From Crocodylus rhombifer (taxonomy: Eukaryota > Chordata > Crocodylia > Crocodylidae): a stretch of 64,000 bases of DNA. Made by a program: the position numbers and the translations under genes. Below are positions 22,881 to 33,130 of the stretch, piece by piece. How positions within the stretch are numbered: the first letter of the stretch is position 1; every line of letters starts with the position of its first letter. The DNA lies in the NCBI GenBank assembly GCA_038503035.1, contig JAVSML010025531.1:547031-611030 (forward strand), written 5' to 3'. The notes under the pieces were generated by a model. The model searched no databases. It saw only the letters and a list, made by a program, of their open reading frames with translations, and had not been told where the DNA came from.

Positions 22881-23060
22881 ATTTAAGTGCAGTGATTTAC
22901 TCTGCCATTGTATAGTACCTGTGTCTGATGGGACTATCTTGCGCCAGAGTAAATTAATCTATTGAACCCTAATGCAGTGCATGTGTAGACAGTGATACTT
23001 TACTGTGCAGTAAATTAATTTACTGCACAGTAAAACATACATGTAGATGCATCCTGTGAC
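22876..23060. mobile_element. Fold-back sequence with 36-bp perfect palindrome
   Basis: 22999-23034 is a perfect palindrome, each half reading tttactgtgcagtaaatt or its complement. Related words (gtgcagtgatttactctgcc, agagtaaattaat) lie upstream in both directions, suggesting a small MITE whose ends are tttact/agtaaa-type repeats. Non-coding. Confidence 0.5.
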
Positions 23061-24100
23061 TTTCAGATAAGGGTTTCTTAATGGCAGTACCTTTGGGGGA
23101 TTCTTGCCTACCAGTCCAAAAACCTCAGTGCCTCATATTCCAATAGAAAACACTAATACTGCCCAAAGTTGCTGACCATGCCCATTTCTTAGGCAGTATA
23201 CCTAATTGTGAAGTGGAAATAAAAACATTAAATATAATTGATTGTATTATTTAACCTACTTCAGACAACATACTTGGGCCAGTAAATTAACACAATAATT
23301 ACCAATTATTCATACGTCAAACATTTGCTGTAGTTAAGGAGAATCCAAAACACAATGAATAAGGAATTTTAATCTAATTTGATTTTTGTCTCCCTTTTGG
23401 GAAAGAAGGGAAAGGCCATTATATTAATTTTTAAAAAAATCTTTCTGTTTTTTTTTAAAAAAAATTAAATTTCTTCCTGCTTCCCCTTACCCACTTACTA
23501 ACTTCCATCTATGAAAATAAATTCAAAACATTTTAAGCATAATCCCCACAGCCTCAAAGGCCAAGAGGCTGTGTCTGACCAAGAAGGGGTGAGTGGGGAG
23601 TGGGAAAGCTCTAGTTCCTTGTAAAGTTTCCTATTTGAGTTTTGTGTTACTGAGCTGAGTCTAGCCGTGAATGGAAATGATGATTGGGAAAGGCATTTCC
23701 TATGCAAGCTGAGGAGTGGAATCATTGGTGACATGTAGGGGTATACACAGGTGCACTTGCACCCCTTGAGATTGACAGTGCGCCCCCTGAAAGAAGTGCT
23801 ACTGATGCTGCTGGCTGCGCCTGTGGGAAATGGCCACTCACTCCCCCCCACTTGCTGCTGACACCACTGGCGGTGTCTGTGGGTGGTCACTAATCACTGC
23901 TGACACTGCCAGTGGCATTTGCAGGTAGTCACCAACCGTTAGTTGGCACTTGCCACCCCCCCGCCGCTGACACCACTGTGACCATGTGCGGGAGCTCCCC
24001 ACCTGCTGCTGCAGGTCACCAGTCTTCTTGGTGGTTGGCGCCTTATACAATGTGTGCCAAGATGGGTGGGCCAGTGGGGAATCTGGCAGCCCCAGGTGCC
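23061..24100. other. Unclassified non-coding DNA
   Basis: AT-rich to about 23.7 kb, including poly-A/T tracts near 23.44 kb, then GC-richer. The stretch near 23.74 kb ('acaggtgcacttgcacccct', 'cgccccctgaaag') looks like part of an unidentified repeat. A 130-codon minus frame at 23.5-23.9 kb has no recognisable domain. Confidence 0.4.
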
Positions 24101-24483
24101 ATCACCACCGTGTATCAGCGTGGCTCACCAGCACCTGGGCATGGTGGACATGAACCACCCAGGCATATAGACTTCTACGTGACAGAAAAGCAAAAGGGAA
24201 ACCTGTGTCACTATTAGGAGGCATGGGGAGACTCAGCAGGGTGCTAGGCCTGCCGGCCAGCTCACCAGCCACAGCCAGGGTGACTGGCAGTGTGGGAAAA
24301 GCCTCACTTGGGGCATCTGCAGTGTGGGGGACCTGGCATGCCCAGAGATGGTCAATCCAGGGTGCCTCCTTCCTCCAGTTGGAGGGCAGCCTGGATGTCA
24401 TACATAAGGTGGCTCACACTGTGGATGGAGCACATGCCTAGCTGAGTGGTTATGGGCTCAGGCGAGAGCCAGACTGACCAGGG

Positions 24484-25110
24484 TCAAGGATATGGCTCAA
24501 ACAGAGGAAACATGCCTGGGTGAGGGTGGCTGTGAGGCTGGCGGAGGCCAGGCTCAGTTTGAGGCACCTTAGGGCTGGGTTGTGCAACAGGGGCTCCCTC
24601 AGCAGCTGTAGGAACTGCATGTGCTGGGCCAGGGGCTGGAGGTGGAAGGAGGCTTGTCAAGCTCGTACCATGCTGTGGTAGAAAGCCAGAAGCACTGTCC
24701 AGTTCTGGAGCCTGTGGTCCAGCAGGAAGAGCTCCTGGTTGAAGCTGAGTGCCACCACCCTCTGCAGGAACCAGCATGCTAGTTGTTGCCAGGGTAGGTG
24801 CTCCTCACCATAAAGGAGTCATGAAGGGCTTGCAGGTAGAAACTGGCCACCTTGCTCCTGAGGTCAACCATGCTCTGGCCCCCCTTCAGTGACAGGTAGG
24901 TAAATGACAGCTCGTGGGAGCCAGTGGTGCCCATCCCAGAAAAAAATCTACCGGGGCACTGGAGCCTCTTAAGTAGGTCCTGTGGTGTGTTGAATACAGT
25001 GCACTGGTGCCACAGGATTGCTGCCACCAGGTTGTTCTCGATGAGGACATGTCCGTGGTAGGAGAGGCTGGGTAGGCAGCAGTGCCACCATTGTAGGCGG
25101 GCCTCCACCC
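24484..25110 (-). pseudogene. Tx1-like L1 post-RT C-terminal remnant
   Basis: The minus-strand frame at 24.78-25.11 kb reads MEARLQWWHCCLPSLSYHG and later LPATHELSF-like text with DLRSKVASFYLQALHD, resembling the connection region after the Tx1 RT. Below 24.78 kb the frame shifts and similarity fades. Assigned mainly by its place directly downstream of the RT core. Confidence 0.5.
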
Positions 25111-25323
25111 CTTCCTCAAGGCCATCTCAATTGCAAGCCATGAAGGTTGGTGGCCCCAGGAACATGCCCAGGACCTTGAGGCCCTTGCAGTGCCAGGTGA
25201 GGCCTCTTGGGAAATCTGGGGAGATCATACTGATTCACACACCAAGCAGCAGGGTATCACTCTTAGCCCAGTTGATATGGGCTGAGGAGGTGCATTCATG
25301 GCTCACTGGCAGTCTGTTAGGGC

Positions 25324-25794
25324 TCATACATCTTGGGCATTAAGGAAGATGGTCACGTCATCCACATATGCTGACAGCTGGAGTGGAGGGCCAATGGATG
25401 GGTCCGTGGCCGACGGAAAGGCCATACCACTCAGGTGGCATTGCAGTGCATGCAGGAGTGGCTTGATGGCCAGGGGAGCATAGAGCATGCCCAACAGGGG
25501 GCAGCCCTGATAGATGCTTCTGTATGTAGGGAACAGGGTGCAGAGCATGCCGTTTACTTTGAACAGGCTAGAGATGTCTTTGTACAAGATCTGGAGGGCC
25601 CCAATGAAGAGGGGCCTGAAGCCAAAGGCCTCCAGGGCCTGGAAGAGGTAGGTGTGGCCTAGTTGAAGGCCTTCTGATCCAGAGAAATGAGGTTGAAGTC
25701 CTGTGTGGCATTGCATCCCTGCTGGGAGCCAGCAGGGTGGTCTTGAGCTCTGCCACATCTTCCTCCAGCCCTTGGATATGGTATCATAGTTCAT
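25324..25794 (-). pseudogene. Tx1-like L1 reverse transcriptase core
   Basis: Minus-strand frame of 156 codons. HTYLFQALEAFGF corresponds to the Tx1 'DH.YLF..L..FGFG' region, IGALQILYKDISSLFKVNG follows, and YQGCPLLGMLYAPLAIKPLL matches the RQGCPLS..LYALAIEPLL block with a one-residue insertion. LQLSAYVDDVTIFL supplies an intact Y-V-D-D catalytic box. The upstream fingers region is in another frame, so this is only a fragment. It is distinguished from CR1 by YVDD and the IKPLL block. Confidence 0.8.
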
Positions 25795-26520
25795 TTGTAG
25801 TCAGCTGGGTGTACTGCTGGCAAACATCCCCAATCTGGACCTTGCCCATGTCACACCATAGCTTCCAGGAAGAGTAGCTCAGTGTTGCAGCCTCCCAGCT
25901 CCACCAAAACTGGGCAAAGCAGTCCCAGAAGTAGGAGTCTTGAAGCAGGCTGACTTTGAAGTACCAATAGGGCACCTGCATGCAGGATTTCCTTGACAGG
26001 CTCAGTTCATAGCAGGCCAAGCCATGATCTGACAGGCCCGAGAGAACGATGCAGCCACTGCACAGGAGTGGCAGATGGTGCCTGCTGACATAAAGGTGGT
26101 TAAGGCGGGCCCTGGTGAAACCACCAGCACTTATCCTGGCCCAGGTGTACTAGAGCACATCAGGATGCAGGGCTTACCAGACGTGAACAAGGCCTGCAGT
26201 CTCCAGGGCAGACTGCAGTCTGTGGGCTGAGGGCAAGTGAGGCTCAGGCCTTGTACAGTTGAGCGAGGCATCAATGGTGCAGTTAAAGGCCTATGAGAAG
26301 CAGGTCATCATCCTCACTAGTGTCATGCAGGGGGGCGGCCAAGGTCTCAAAGAAAGCCATCAGTGGGTGTGTAGACATTAATAAGCAGCAGGTGGTGTTG
26401 TATTAGGGTGATGCAGATAGTCATAGGTTTCATAGACTTTCGTAGACATTAGGGCTGGAAAGGACCTCGGAAGATCATAGAGTCCAGCCCCCTGCACAAG
26501 GGGCAGGAAGTCAGCTCGGG

Positions 26521-28110
26521 TCATAGGATCCAAGCCAGATAAGCAACCAAATTTCTTTTGAAGGCGTTCAATGTGGGTGCTTGAACCACCTCTGATGGCA
26601 GGCTGTTCCAGACCTTGGCGGCTTGGACAGTAAAGAAATTCTTCCTTTTGTCCAGCCTGAAATAGTCTTGCAGGAGTTTATAACCGTTTGACCTTGTTAT
26701 CCCTTGGGATGCTTTGGTGAACAATTGTTCCCCCAGATCCTGGTGAACACCCCTGATAAACTTATAGGTGGCCATCAGATCGCCTCTGAGCCTGCACTTT
26801 TCCAGGCTAAAGAGCCCCATAGCTCTCAGCCTGTTGTCATAAGCTCTGTTTTCCTAACCTCTGATCATGTGCATGGCTCTTCTCTGGACTCTCCTGAGCT
26901 TCTCCACATACTTTTTGGATGTGGAGCCCAAAACTAGATGCAGTACTCCTGCTGCAGCCTCACCAGGGCCAAGTACAATGAGAGAATGACGTCCCTGGAT
27001 TTACTTGAGAAGCATCTATGGATGCAAGCCAGCATTTTGCTCACTTTACTATCTGCAGCATTTCATTGAAGGCTCATGTTCATTTTGTGGGCAATCATGA
27101 CCCCCAAGTCCTTTTCATCCATAGTGCTAGCCAGCATGGCACTGCCGAGCCAAAAGGATGCTGCCGATTTTTCCTCCCAAGGTGGAGAACCTTGCATTTT
27201 TTGGTGTTAAATACCATCAGGTTCTCATCCACCCATTTCCTGATCCTGTCCAGGTCAGCCTGGATCACCCTGCTGTCCTCAGGTGTGGATGCTTTACCCC
27301 AGAATTTGGTATTGTCGGCGAACTTGGCCAGTCTGCTTCTGACTCCAATGTCCACATCATTAATGAAGATGTTGAACAATACAAGTCCAAGGACAGAGCC
27401 TTGGGAGACCCCAGTGGTCACAGGGCACCATAACAATTGACTTCCATCAACCACCACCCTCTGGGTCCTTCCACAGACCCAATTCCCCAGCCAGCGGATC
27501 TTGGTGAGGTTGAGGCAGCTGTTAGCCAGTTTTGCCAAGAGGTGATCATGGGATACCAGATTGAAGGCTTTTTAAAGTCAAGATATGATATCAATCTCCT
27601 CCCCCTTGTCCAGGTGATAGATCACCTTGTTGTGAAAGGAAATGAGATTGGTCAAGCAAGACCTACCCAGCATGGGTTTGTTGCAGGTATCCCTCAGGAT
27701 ATTGCCAACAGCTAGTCTGTTAAAGATGGCCTCTTTGATAATCTTTTCCAAGACCTTGCCTAGGATAGAGGTCAGGCTGATAGGGAGGAAAGTGGATCTA
27801 GCAAACTACAGACCTTTCTTGAAGATAGGCACTGCATGGGCCTTCTTCCAGTCTTCAGGCACTTCACCAGAGCACCAGGAGTTCTCGAAGATCTATGCCA
27901 GGGGATGCGCAATGATGCTAGCCAGGTCCTTGAGTACCCTGGGGCATAGATTGTCAGGAATGACTGACTTGAAGGTATCCAGCCTCTCAAGGTGTTCCTT
28001 CATGAGGTCAGCATTGATAGAGGGCAGGGAATCTCCCTCACCTGGGCCTCCCTGTCCCGTAACAGACATGGGTGTCCTGTGGGACTGATGAAAGACTGAC
28101 ACAAAATACC
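26521..28110 (-). pseudogene. CR1-3 ORF2: reverse transcriptase
   Basis: Minus-strand order: the N-terminal part of RT is at 27.9-28.1 kb (SVIPDNLCPRVLKDLASI). VVDGSQLLWCPVTTGVSQGSVLGLVLFNIFINDVD and the catalytic box KFADNTKF follow at 27.3-27.45 kb, then RLRGDLMATYKFIRG and AAKVWNSLPSEVV at the C-terminus. The second catalytic aspartate is Asn (FADN rather than FADD). Combined with frame breaks, this copy cannot reverse transcribe. Confidence 0.85.
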
Positions 28111-28364
28111 CATTTAATAGGTTGGCTTTCTCCTGGGCATCAGTTGTCCCATCTGGTTTATCAGGGGTCCAATGTTGCCCTTGCTTTTCCTCCGACTCCC
28201 CACATATCTGAAAAAGGACTTTTTATTGTCCTTGATACTTGTAGCTAGTTGGAGTTCCATTGCAACCTTGGCTTTCCTGGTTCACTCCCTGCAGGACTGG
28301 ACCAGTGTGGAATAATCCTCCTTGGACATGGATCCCATCCTTCATCCTTTATAGGCCTTTCTTT

Positions 28365-29300
28365 TTAGCCACAGGAGGTCTGGTAGTTCCCTGGAGAGCC
28401 AAGGGGGCTGTTGTGCCCTTTTGCTGCCTTTCCTCCAAGATGGAATAACCTGATCTTGTGCATTGAGGATTGCTCCCTTGAGGAGCAACCACTCTTCCTG
28501 AACTCCCCTCCTCTAAGGTCCCTTAGGGCCTTACCAGCAAGCCTCCTGAGCTTGTCAAAGTCAGCTTTCCTAAAGTCAAGGGCTTCTGTATTGCTGACTG
28601 ACTTGCCAGCTTTACGGCAGATGGTAAAGGTGATCAGCTCATGGTTATTGTTGCCCAGCTTCCCATTGTTTGTTAGGTCACTGATTAGGTCATCCCTGGT
28701 TGCCAGTACCAGGTCAAGTAGTGCTTTACCTCTCATTTTCCCATAGACTTCTTGAGTCAGGTACAGGTTATCCATGCACGAAAGGAAGTTTTGCAACCGC
28801 TCGGATTTAGCTGAGTGCTTTTCCCACAAGGTGTCTGGGTAGTTGAAGTCTCCCATGACAACCATGGACCAGGAGCATGCGGCCTTATCCAATTCCCTGG
28901 TGAACTCCTGGTCAAGCTCTTCAATTTGGGTGGGAGGTCTGTAGTAGACTCCCACCATTGTGTCCCCTGTGCTGTGTTCCCCGTAGATTTTAACCCAGAT
29001 GGTCTTCAGCTATCCACCCTGGTCACCAATATTGGCTTGCAGGGTCGCATAGCTCTCCTTGAGAGAGAGATGTACAGCCCCACCAATTTTCTCTACTCGA
29101 TCTCTCTTGTACAGGGTATAGCTGTCTATATGCATAGTCCAATTATGGGTGGAGTCCAACCAAGTCTCTGTTATCCCTATGACATAATTATTTGTGTTGA
29201 GCAGAAGGACAAGTTTCTCCTGCTTATTCACCAAGCTTCCCACATTCATGTAGAGGTAGACAAGTGTCCCCTTGGGGGCCCTTGACTTGCCCACAGATTG
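28365..29300 (-). pseudogene. CR1-3 ORF2: APE endonuclease
   Basis: Frames 29010-29294 and 28365-28958. YMNVGSLVNKQEKLVLLL is the N-terminal Asn block, GITETWLDSTHNW the catalytic Glu block, YYRPPTQIEELDQEF and VVMGDFNYPDTLWEKHSAKS the GDFN block. GNNNHELITFTI is the position of the SDH histidine block, still His but with Asp lost. A frame break lies at about 28.96-29.01 kb. The linker after it keeps EALDFRKADFDKLR. Confidence 0.85.
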
Positions 29301-29410
29301 ATCCAGGGCTGGGGCAGGGCTGGGCTCCCTTGAGTGCCTAGGCCCGCTGGCTTTGCAAGTGTTGCTCAGCGGGCCATCGGTGGCAGTAGTCCCCCCATCC
29401 TCCGGCAGTC

Positions 29411-30320
29411 TTAGTTTAAAGCCCGGTGGAGCAGGTCAGCCAGTCTGGCTGAGAAGAACCTCCTTCCCAGTGGAGAGAGGTGGAGACTATCCCTTCCCAG
29501 CAGCTCGCTGCCTCTCTCACTGAAGAGGGGATTGTGGTCATGGAAGCCAAAGCCTTCTTGATGACACCAGCACCACAGTCTTTGGTTCACTACCTGGATC
29601 CTTCTCTCCCTCCTCATCCTGAGACTGGAAGGATCAAAAAAAACACCACCTGTGCCCCGAGACCCTATAGCCCCACTTCCAAATCCCTGTAGCACCTCAG
29701 TACCTGGCTGGGAGTGCTCTGAGCCATGTGATTGGTGTCCACATAGATAAGGAGCATGGTATAGTGGTCCAGCGGGGTGGAAGAGTTTAGGGATCTTCTC
29801 CACCATGTCTCAAATGCAGGCTCCTGGGAAGCAGCAGACTTCCCAGGCTAAAGGGTCAGGGTGGCAGATTGCCCCCTCAGTCCCCCTCAGGATGGAGTCT
29901 CCCACAACAAACACTTTGCATTTTGTCTTGGGGAGAGTGGGGGTGGTAGGTACAGTAGAGCCCATGTTGCTTGCAGGAGCTGGCAACTTAGCAGGCTCTT
30001 CTGGAGCTGCAAGAGGTTTGTACCTGTTGCTGAGCTCCAGCAGGACAGGAGCCTTGGTGCGGTGGGCCTTGGGGCCCTTGACCACCTTGATCCAACTTCT
30101 AGGCTGGACAGTAAGGGCGGTACCTGAGTCCTCCCTTGTCCTGGAGGGAGACCGTGGTCTACCTTCCATCTTCTGGGGGAAAAGGACCTGGCAGTAGGAG
30201 TCTCTCTCCTGCTCACAGTCCCTGATGGCATACAGTCTCTGGATTGTGGCCTGGAGCTCCTCCAGCTAGCGTGCCAGAGACCCCAGTAGGGAGCAGACCT
30301 CACAAGGGGAGGTGGCCATG
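29411..30320 (-). pseudogene. CR1-3 ORF1 with esterase-domain start
   Basis: The frame 29810-30169 contains KCKVFVVGDSILRGTEGAI, the GDS nucleophile block of the CR1 ORF1 SGNH esterase, still intact. Downstream text (HAPYLCGHQSHG region, 29.7 kb) is shifted. Upstream, LLELSNRYKPLA corresponds to the 'LENRYEAL' linker of CR1-2. The fold is not complete in any single frame. Confidence 0.75.
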
Positions 30321-30364
30321 CTCCCGGGCCCTAGATCCTGAGTCATCAGGTGGCCTCCCATGCC

Positions 30365-30640
30365 ACCACCATATCGTGCTGTAGTTGTTGTGATAGGAGA
30401 GTTGCAACCCCAGAGCTAAGGTTGGTGCTATAGGTCAAGAACAAGTTGCTTCTCCAGGCAGTGTGCCAAGCCACCTGGTTGAGCTTGTTAGAATTTGTCT
30501 CTTGGAGGAAGGTGACTGCTTCTGGTGCAGAAGGTCCAGGATGGCCTCCTGTTTCACCAGATCTTGACAGCCGTTGATGTTAAAAGTGTCAATAGTCACA
30601 GCTGCCACGAGTGTGGATATGGGAGAGAAAAAGCGAGTTA
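30365..30640 (-). pseudogene. Tx1-like L1 ORF2 start: endonuclease
   Basis: Reads TIDTFNINGCQDLVKQEAILDLLHQK, equivalent to the Tx1 'INVNGCRD..KR..VL.FL...' opening that contains the catalytic Asn. Then, in a shifted frame, STNLSSGVATLLSQQL matches 'GT..SAGVALLFS..L'. The text ends near 30.36 kb at the CR1 insertion. The catalytic Glu block is in the frame-shifted stretch between them. Confidence 0.7.
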
Positions 30641-31483
30641 AAGGTGTAGGTTGAAGAGCGAGCACCCAAGAGCAGAGCAAAAAAGCAGACACAGGTTGGG
30701 GAAGGCCTATCATGTCCTACTCTACTCCAGGGAGCCCCCAGGCCCCACTCATCTCTCACCCACTGTGCGAGCTTTTCCAGATGGCAGTCTATCTGCCGAG
30801 TGCCTAGATCCTGTTGCATAAGTTTGGCCGCAGCTCTGGCAGGCTTTACAAAGAGTTTAGGATCTGTGCACCACTGGGTGATGTACCCCACTATATTCTT
30901 ATGTCCTTTGGTTCATCTCAAAAAGGCCAGAAGACCCCCATAGTCAGGGCTGACCCAGGGGGGGTCTGCCAACATGGGCTGGACATTTCTGACAGAAACA
31001 TGGGAAGGCTGCACCCACAGGTGGGAGCTCACCCACAAATACACTGTCTATACCCTCAACATCTAGACACATCAGCCTCGTCTCACTGTCTAGGTCAAGG
31101 ACTGGCTCCAGGACAGTGATCCCTGCCTTGTTGGGGGGGAGAGAGGTCATTCTGCTCTTGTGGTTGCTTGCAGCAGTCAGAAAGCTGGATCTCCATCTCA
31201 ATAGCTTCCTCATCCAATTCAGTGGCTGGGACATGACCAAGAGGTCAGCAGACTCCTCTGCCACCCCCGGGTCAGGCCTTCAGAAGAGGCATTCTGAGTC
31301 ACTTTTACTGCCACCCAACTCTGGAAGCTGGGAGACAGATGAGGGGTTGGTAACCCCTGCCTTTGCCTCCCCCACTTCCAAGCCATCCCTATCCGCAGTC
31401 AACAGCATTCCCAGCATGACAGCCAGGGTGGGGTCAGGCTCTCCAGCAGGCTTAGTTGCCAGCCAAGGAGGGTCCCAGCAGGG

Positions 31484-32411
31484 TTAGGGTGTCATGAGAG
31501 GCCCCCTCCTTTCTTTGTTCTTCTTCCTAGTGGCAGGTGGCCCACCCTTCATAGGGGATGGGCTGGATTCCTGGCCCACCTCCCCAGTACCAGCCACCTC
31601 AGACAAGGCTGCGGTAGAGGGCGGCTGGGAGGAGGCCTGAGCCCCATCGTCCAACAGGGCCTTGGCGCCACAGTCACCAGCCACCCCCCAGCTGCCTTGG
31701 CCTGGGCAGTCAGGGTAGGCAGGGGGCAAGTGGAGGCACCAGCACCCTCACCTGGTGGGGCCTCTGCACCGGGGGGTGGACACCATAGGTGGAATGGGTG
31801 GGGGAGAAGGCTGGGGAGTAGTCCCAGCTGCTCCACTGGATGGTGCTCTCATGCCAGAGGCACCAGCCCCCTCGGATGGAACAGAGGTGAAAGAGCCTCA
31901 CTGCAGAGCTTCCAGCCTCACTGGGAGGGGCCTGTGTCCCAGAAGTGGATGTGGCATCCCTCAGCACTGCTGCAGTTGCCAGTGTTCTGGCCACTTTCCC
32001 CCATGGGCACTGGACTGCTAGGTGGGAAGAGCTACCACACTGGAAACACGTGGTCTCCCCCAAGGAAAAATAAATCACAAATCTCTACCTGTCAAACATG
32101 AGGCTCAAGGAGCAAGGCAGAGACCATGGGCCCTCCTTAAGGAGCATGAAAAACTGGCTTCAAAAAGACAAGACATGCCTCAGCTTCAGGTCCTTGCTTC
32201 CGAACATCAGTTGGTGCAAGGGACTCATAGAAACCCAATAGGACATGAGTTCTTTGGCTAGCTCCCAATTGGTCACATGTGGGGACATGTTGGAAAACAC
32301 CACCCTCACTGCCTGGGTGTCTAAGGATGTGACAAGATAGTGTACACCCGCAATGTCCAGGTCCTCTGCGCACACCCTGTTGAGCAGGGTGGAAGTGCTC
32401 AGGTAAATCAC
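31484..32411 (-). pseudogene. Tx1-like L1 ORF1 (zinc-knuckle protein) remnant
   Basis: Minus-strand frames. VVFSNMSPHVTNWELAKEL and then KDLKLRHVLSFRRQVF match the RRM-like region of Tx1 ORF1 proteins ('SNVPPFVP...L...LK HVVSHRRQV'). Next comes TTCFQCGSSSHLAVQCP (about 32.0 kb), a CX2CX4HX4C zinc knuckle with all four ligands. A Pro/Ser/Ala-rich tail follows to about 31.5 kb. ORF1 in this clade is the nucleic-acid-binding chaperone. At least one frame break lies between the RRM-like part and the knuckle. Confidence 0.75.
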
Positions 32412-32620
32412 TGGGACTGTGTTAACACAGCCTGTGTAACATATGTTACGCTGTCCCAGGAGACCAGGTAGGGCACCTACACAGACCTCTTCCCCAAAAT
32501 AGGGAGGGTTGTAAACCGTCTAGCCATGAGTAAGGGGGAGGTCTTGAGAGGCATCCTCATGCCAGTCGCTGGGTGTAGGAGCAGCTGTTCCTGCTAGGAT
32601 AGTGTTAATTTCAAAAGCTA

Positions 32621-33130
32621 GAGGCTAAGAGAACAAAAAAAGATGTTAACTACAGAGATAAGTGTCTGGGAATGTGGCCATAAAAAACTATATGGGAGGA
32701 GGAAAGGGGTGGAGTGAAAAGAGTCGGGGGGGGGGGGTTGTGATGGTTAGGAAAAAAAACAGAAAGAAAAAAAGGGGTGGGGAAATTAAGAGCACCCCTT
32801 GAAAGGCACGATATTGAAAAAGATAACTCCCCGCAACAAACAAGCAAAAAAGAGAGAAAGAAAAAAAGAACCAGTAAAGAAAAAAGCTGTGAAGTAGCAA
32901 CTCTCAGACAAAGAAACTGGAAGTGAAGGGGAAGGGGACAGAGAGCAGAGAAAAATAAGAAAAAACACTGTGAAAATGCAGGAAAAGAATCAGAAAGGGA
33001 GATAAACAGAAGCAAGAGACCTTTAGATAGGTGGGAGCCAGAAAAGAAAAGAGATAGAAAGCTGGGGAGCCTTACGCTCAGGATCACCCGCTCCAAGTGA
33101 GCGTGGTCTGAAGCATCCAAAGTGGAAGGA
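32621..33130. repeat. Purine-rich (GA/GAAA) low-complexity tract
   Basis: About 500 bp that is strongly A/G-rich on the plus strand, including a run of about ten G at 32.73 kb and 'aaggaaggaaggaag' at 33.13 kb. The complementary strand gives Phe/Leu/Ser-rich false ORFs. It may be the 5' leader of the Tx1-like element or adjacent simple sequence. Confidence 0.55.

Larger units (their letters stand above)
24101..26404 (-). mobile_element. Tx1-like L1 LINE, 3' half
   Basis: Minus-strand remnants of a Tx1-clade L1 ORF2 downstream of a CR1 insertion. From the 5' side: endonuclease/linker text AGTICHSCAVAASFS and DHGLACYELSLSRKSC (about 26.0 kb), then reverse transcriptase (25.3-25.8 kb), then the post-RT C-terminal region to about 24.2 kb. 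The 3' end is not clear; no poly-A tail or defined terminus was identified. The matching 5' half is at 30.36-32.62 kb. Frames are badly broken. Confidence 0.7.
26405..30355 (-). mobile_element. CR1 LINE copy 3, inserted in the Tx1-like L1
   Basis: The 3' end 'ggtttcatagactttcgtagacattagggctggaaaggacctcgg' at 26.41 kb is the CR1 type with tttcatag units. ORF2 runs up to about 29.3 kb and ORF1 to about 30.3 kb, so it is near full length (about 3.95 kb). On either side, Tx1 endonuclease coding text stops and resumes, which places the insertion inside Tx1 ORF2. Frames are broken at many points. The 5' boundary is approximate (30.32-30.37 kb). Confidence 0.85.
30360..32620 (-). mobile_element. Tx1-like L1 LINE, 5' half
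   Basis: The minus strand carries ORF1 (32.4 down to about 31.0 kb) and the start of ORF2 (about 30.6 kb). ORF2 breaks at the CR1-3 5' boundary near 30.36 kb and resumes beyond 26.4 kb. Order and orientation match the Tx1 3' half, so both were one element. The 5' end is not defined; a purine-rich stretch extends to 33.12 kb. Confidence 0.7.

Noticed and set aside
32650..33120. 156-codon Phe/Leu/Ser-rich minus frame as a membrane protein
   Set aside because: It is the complement of a purine-rich low-complexity tract; the hydrophobic look comes from base composition.
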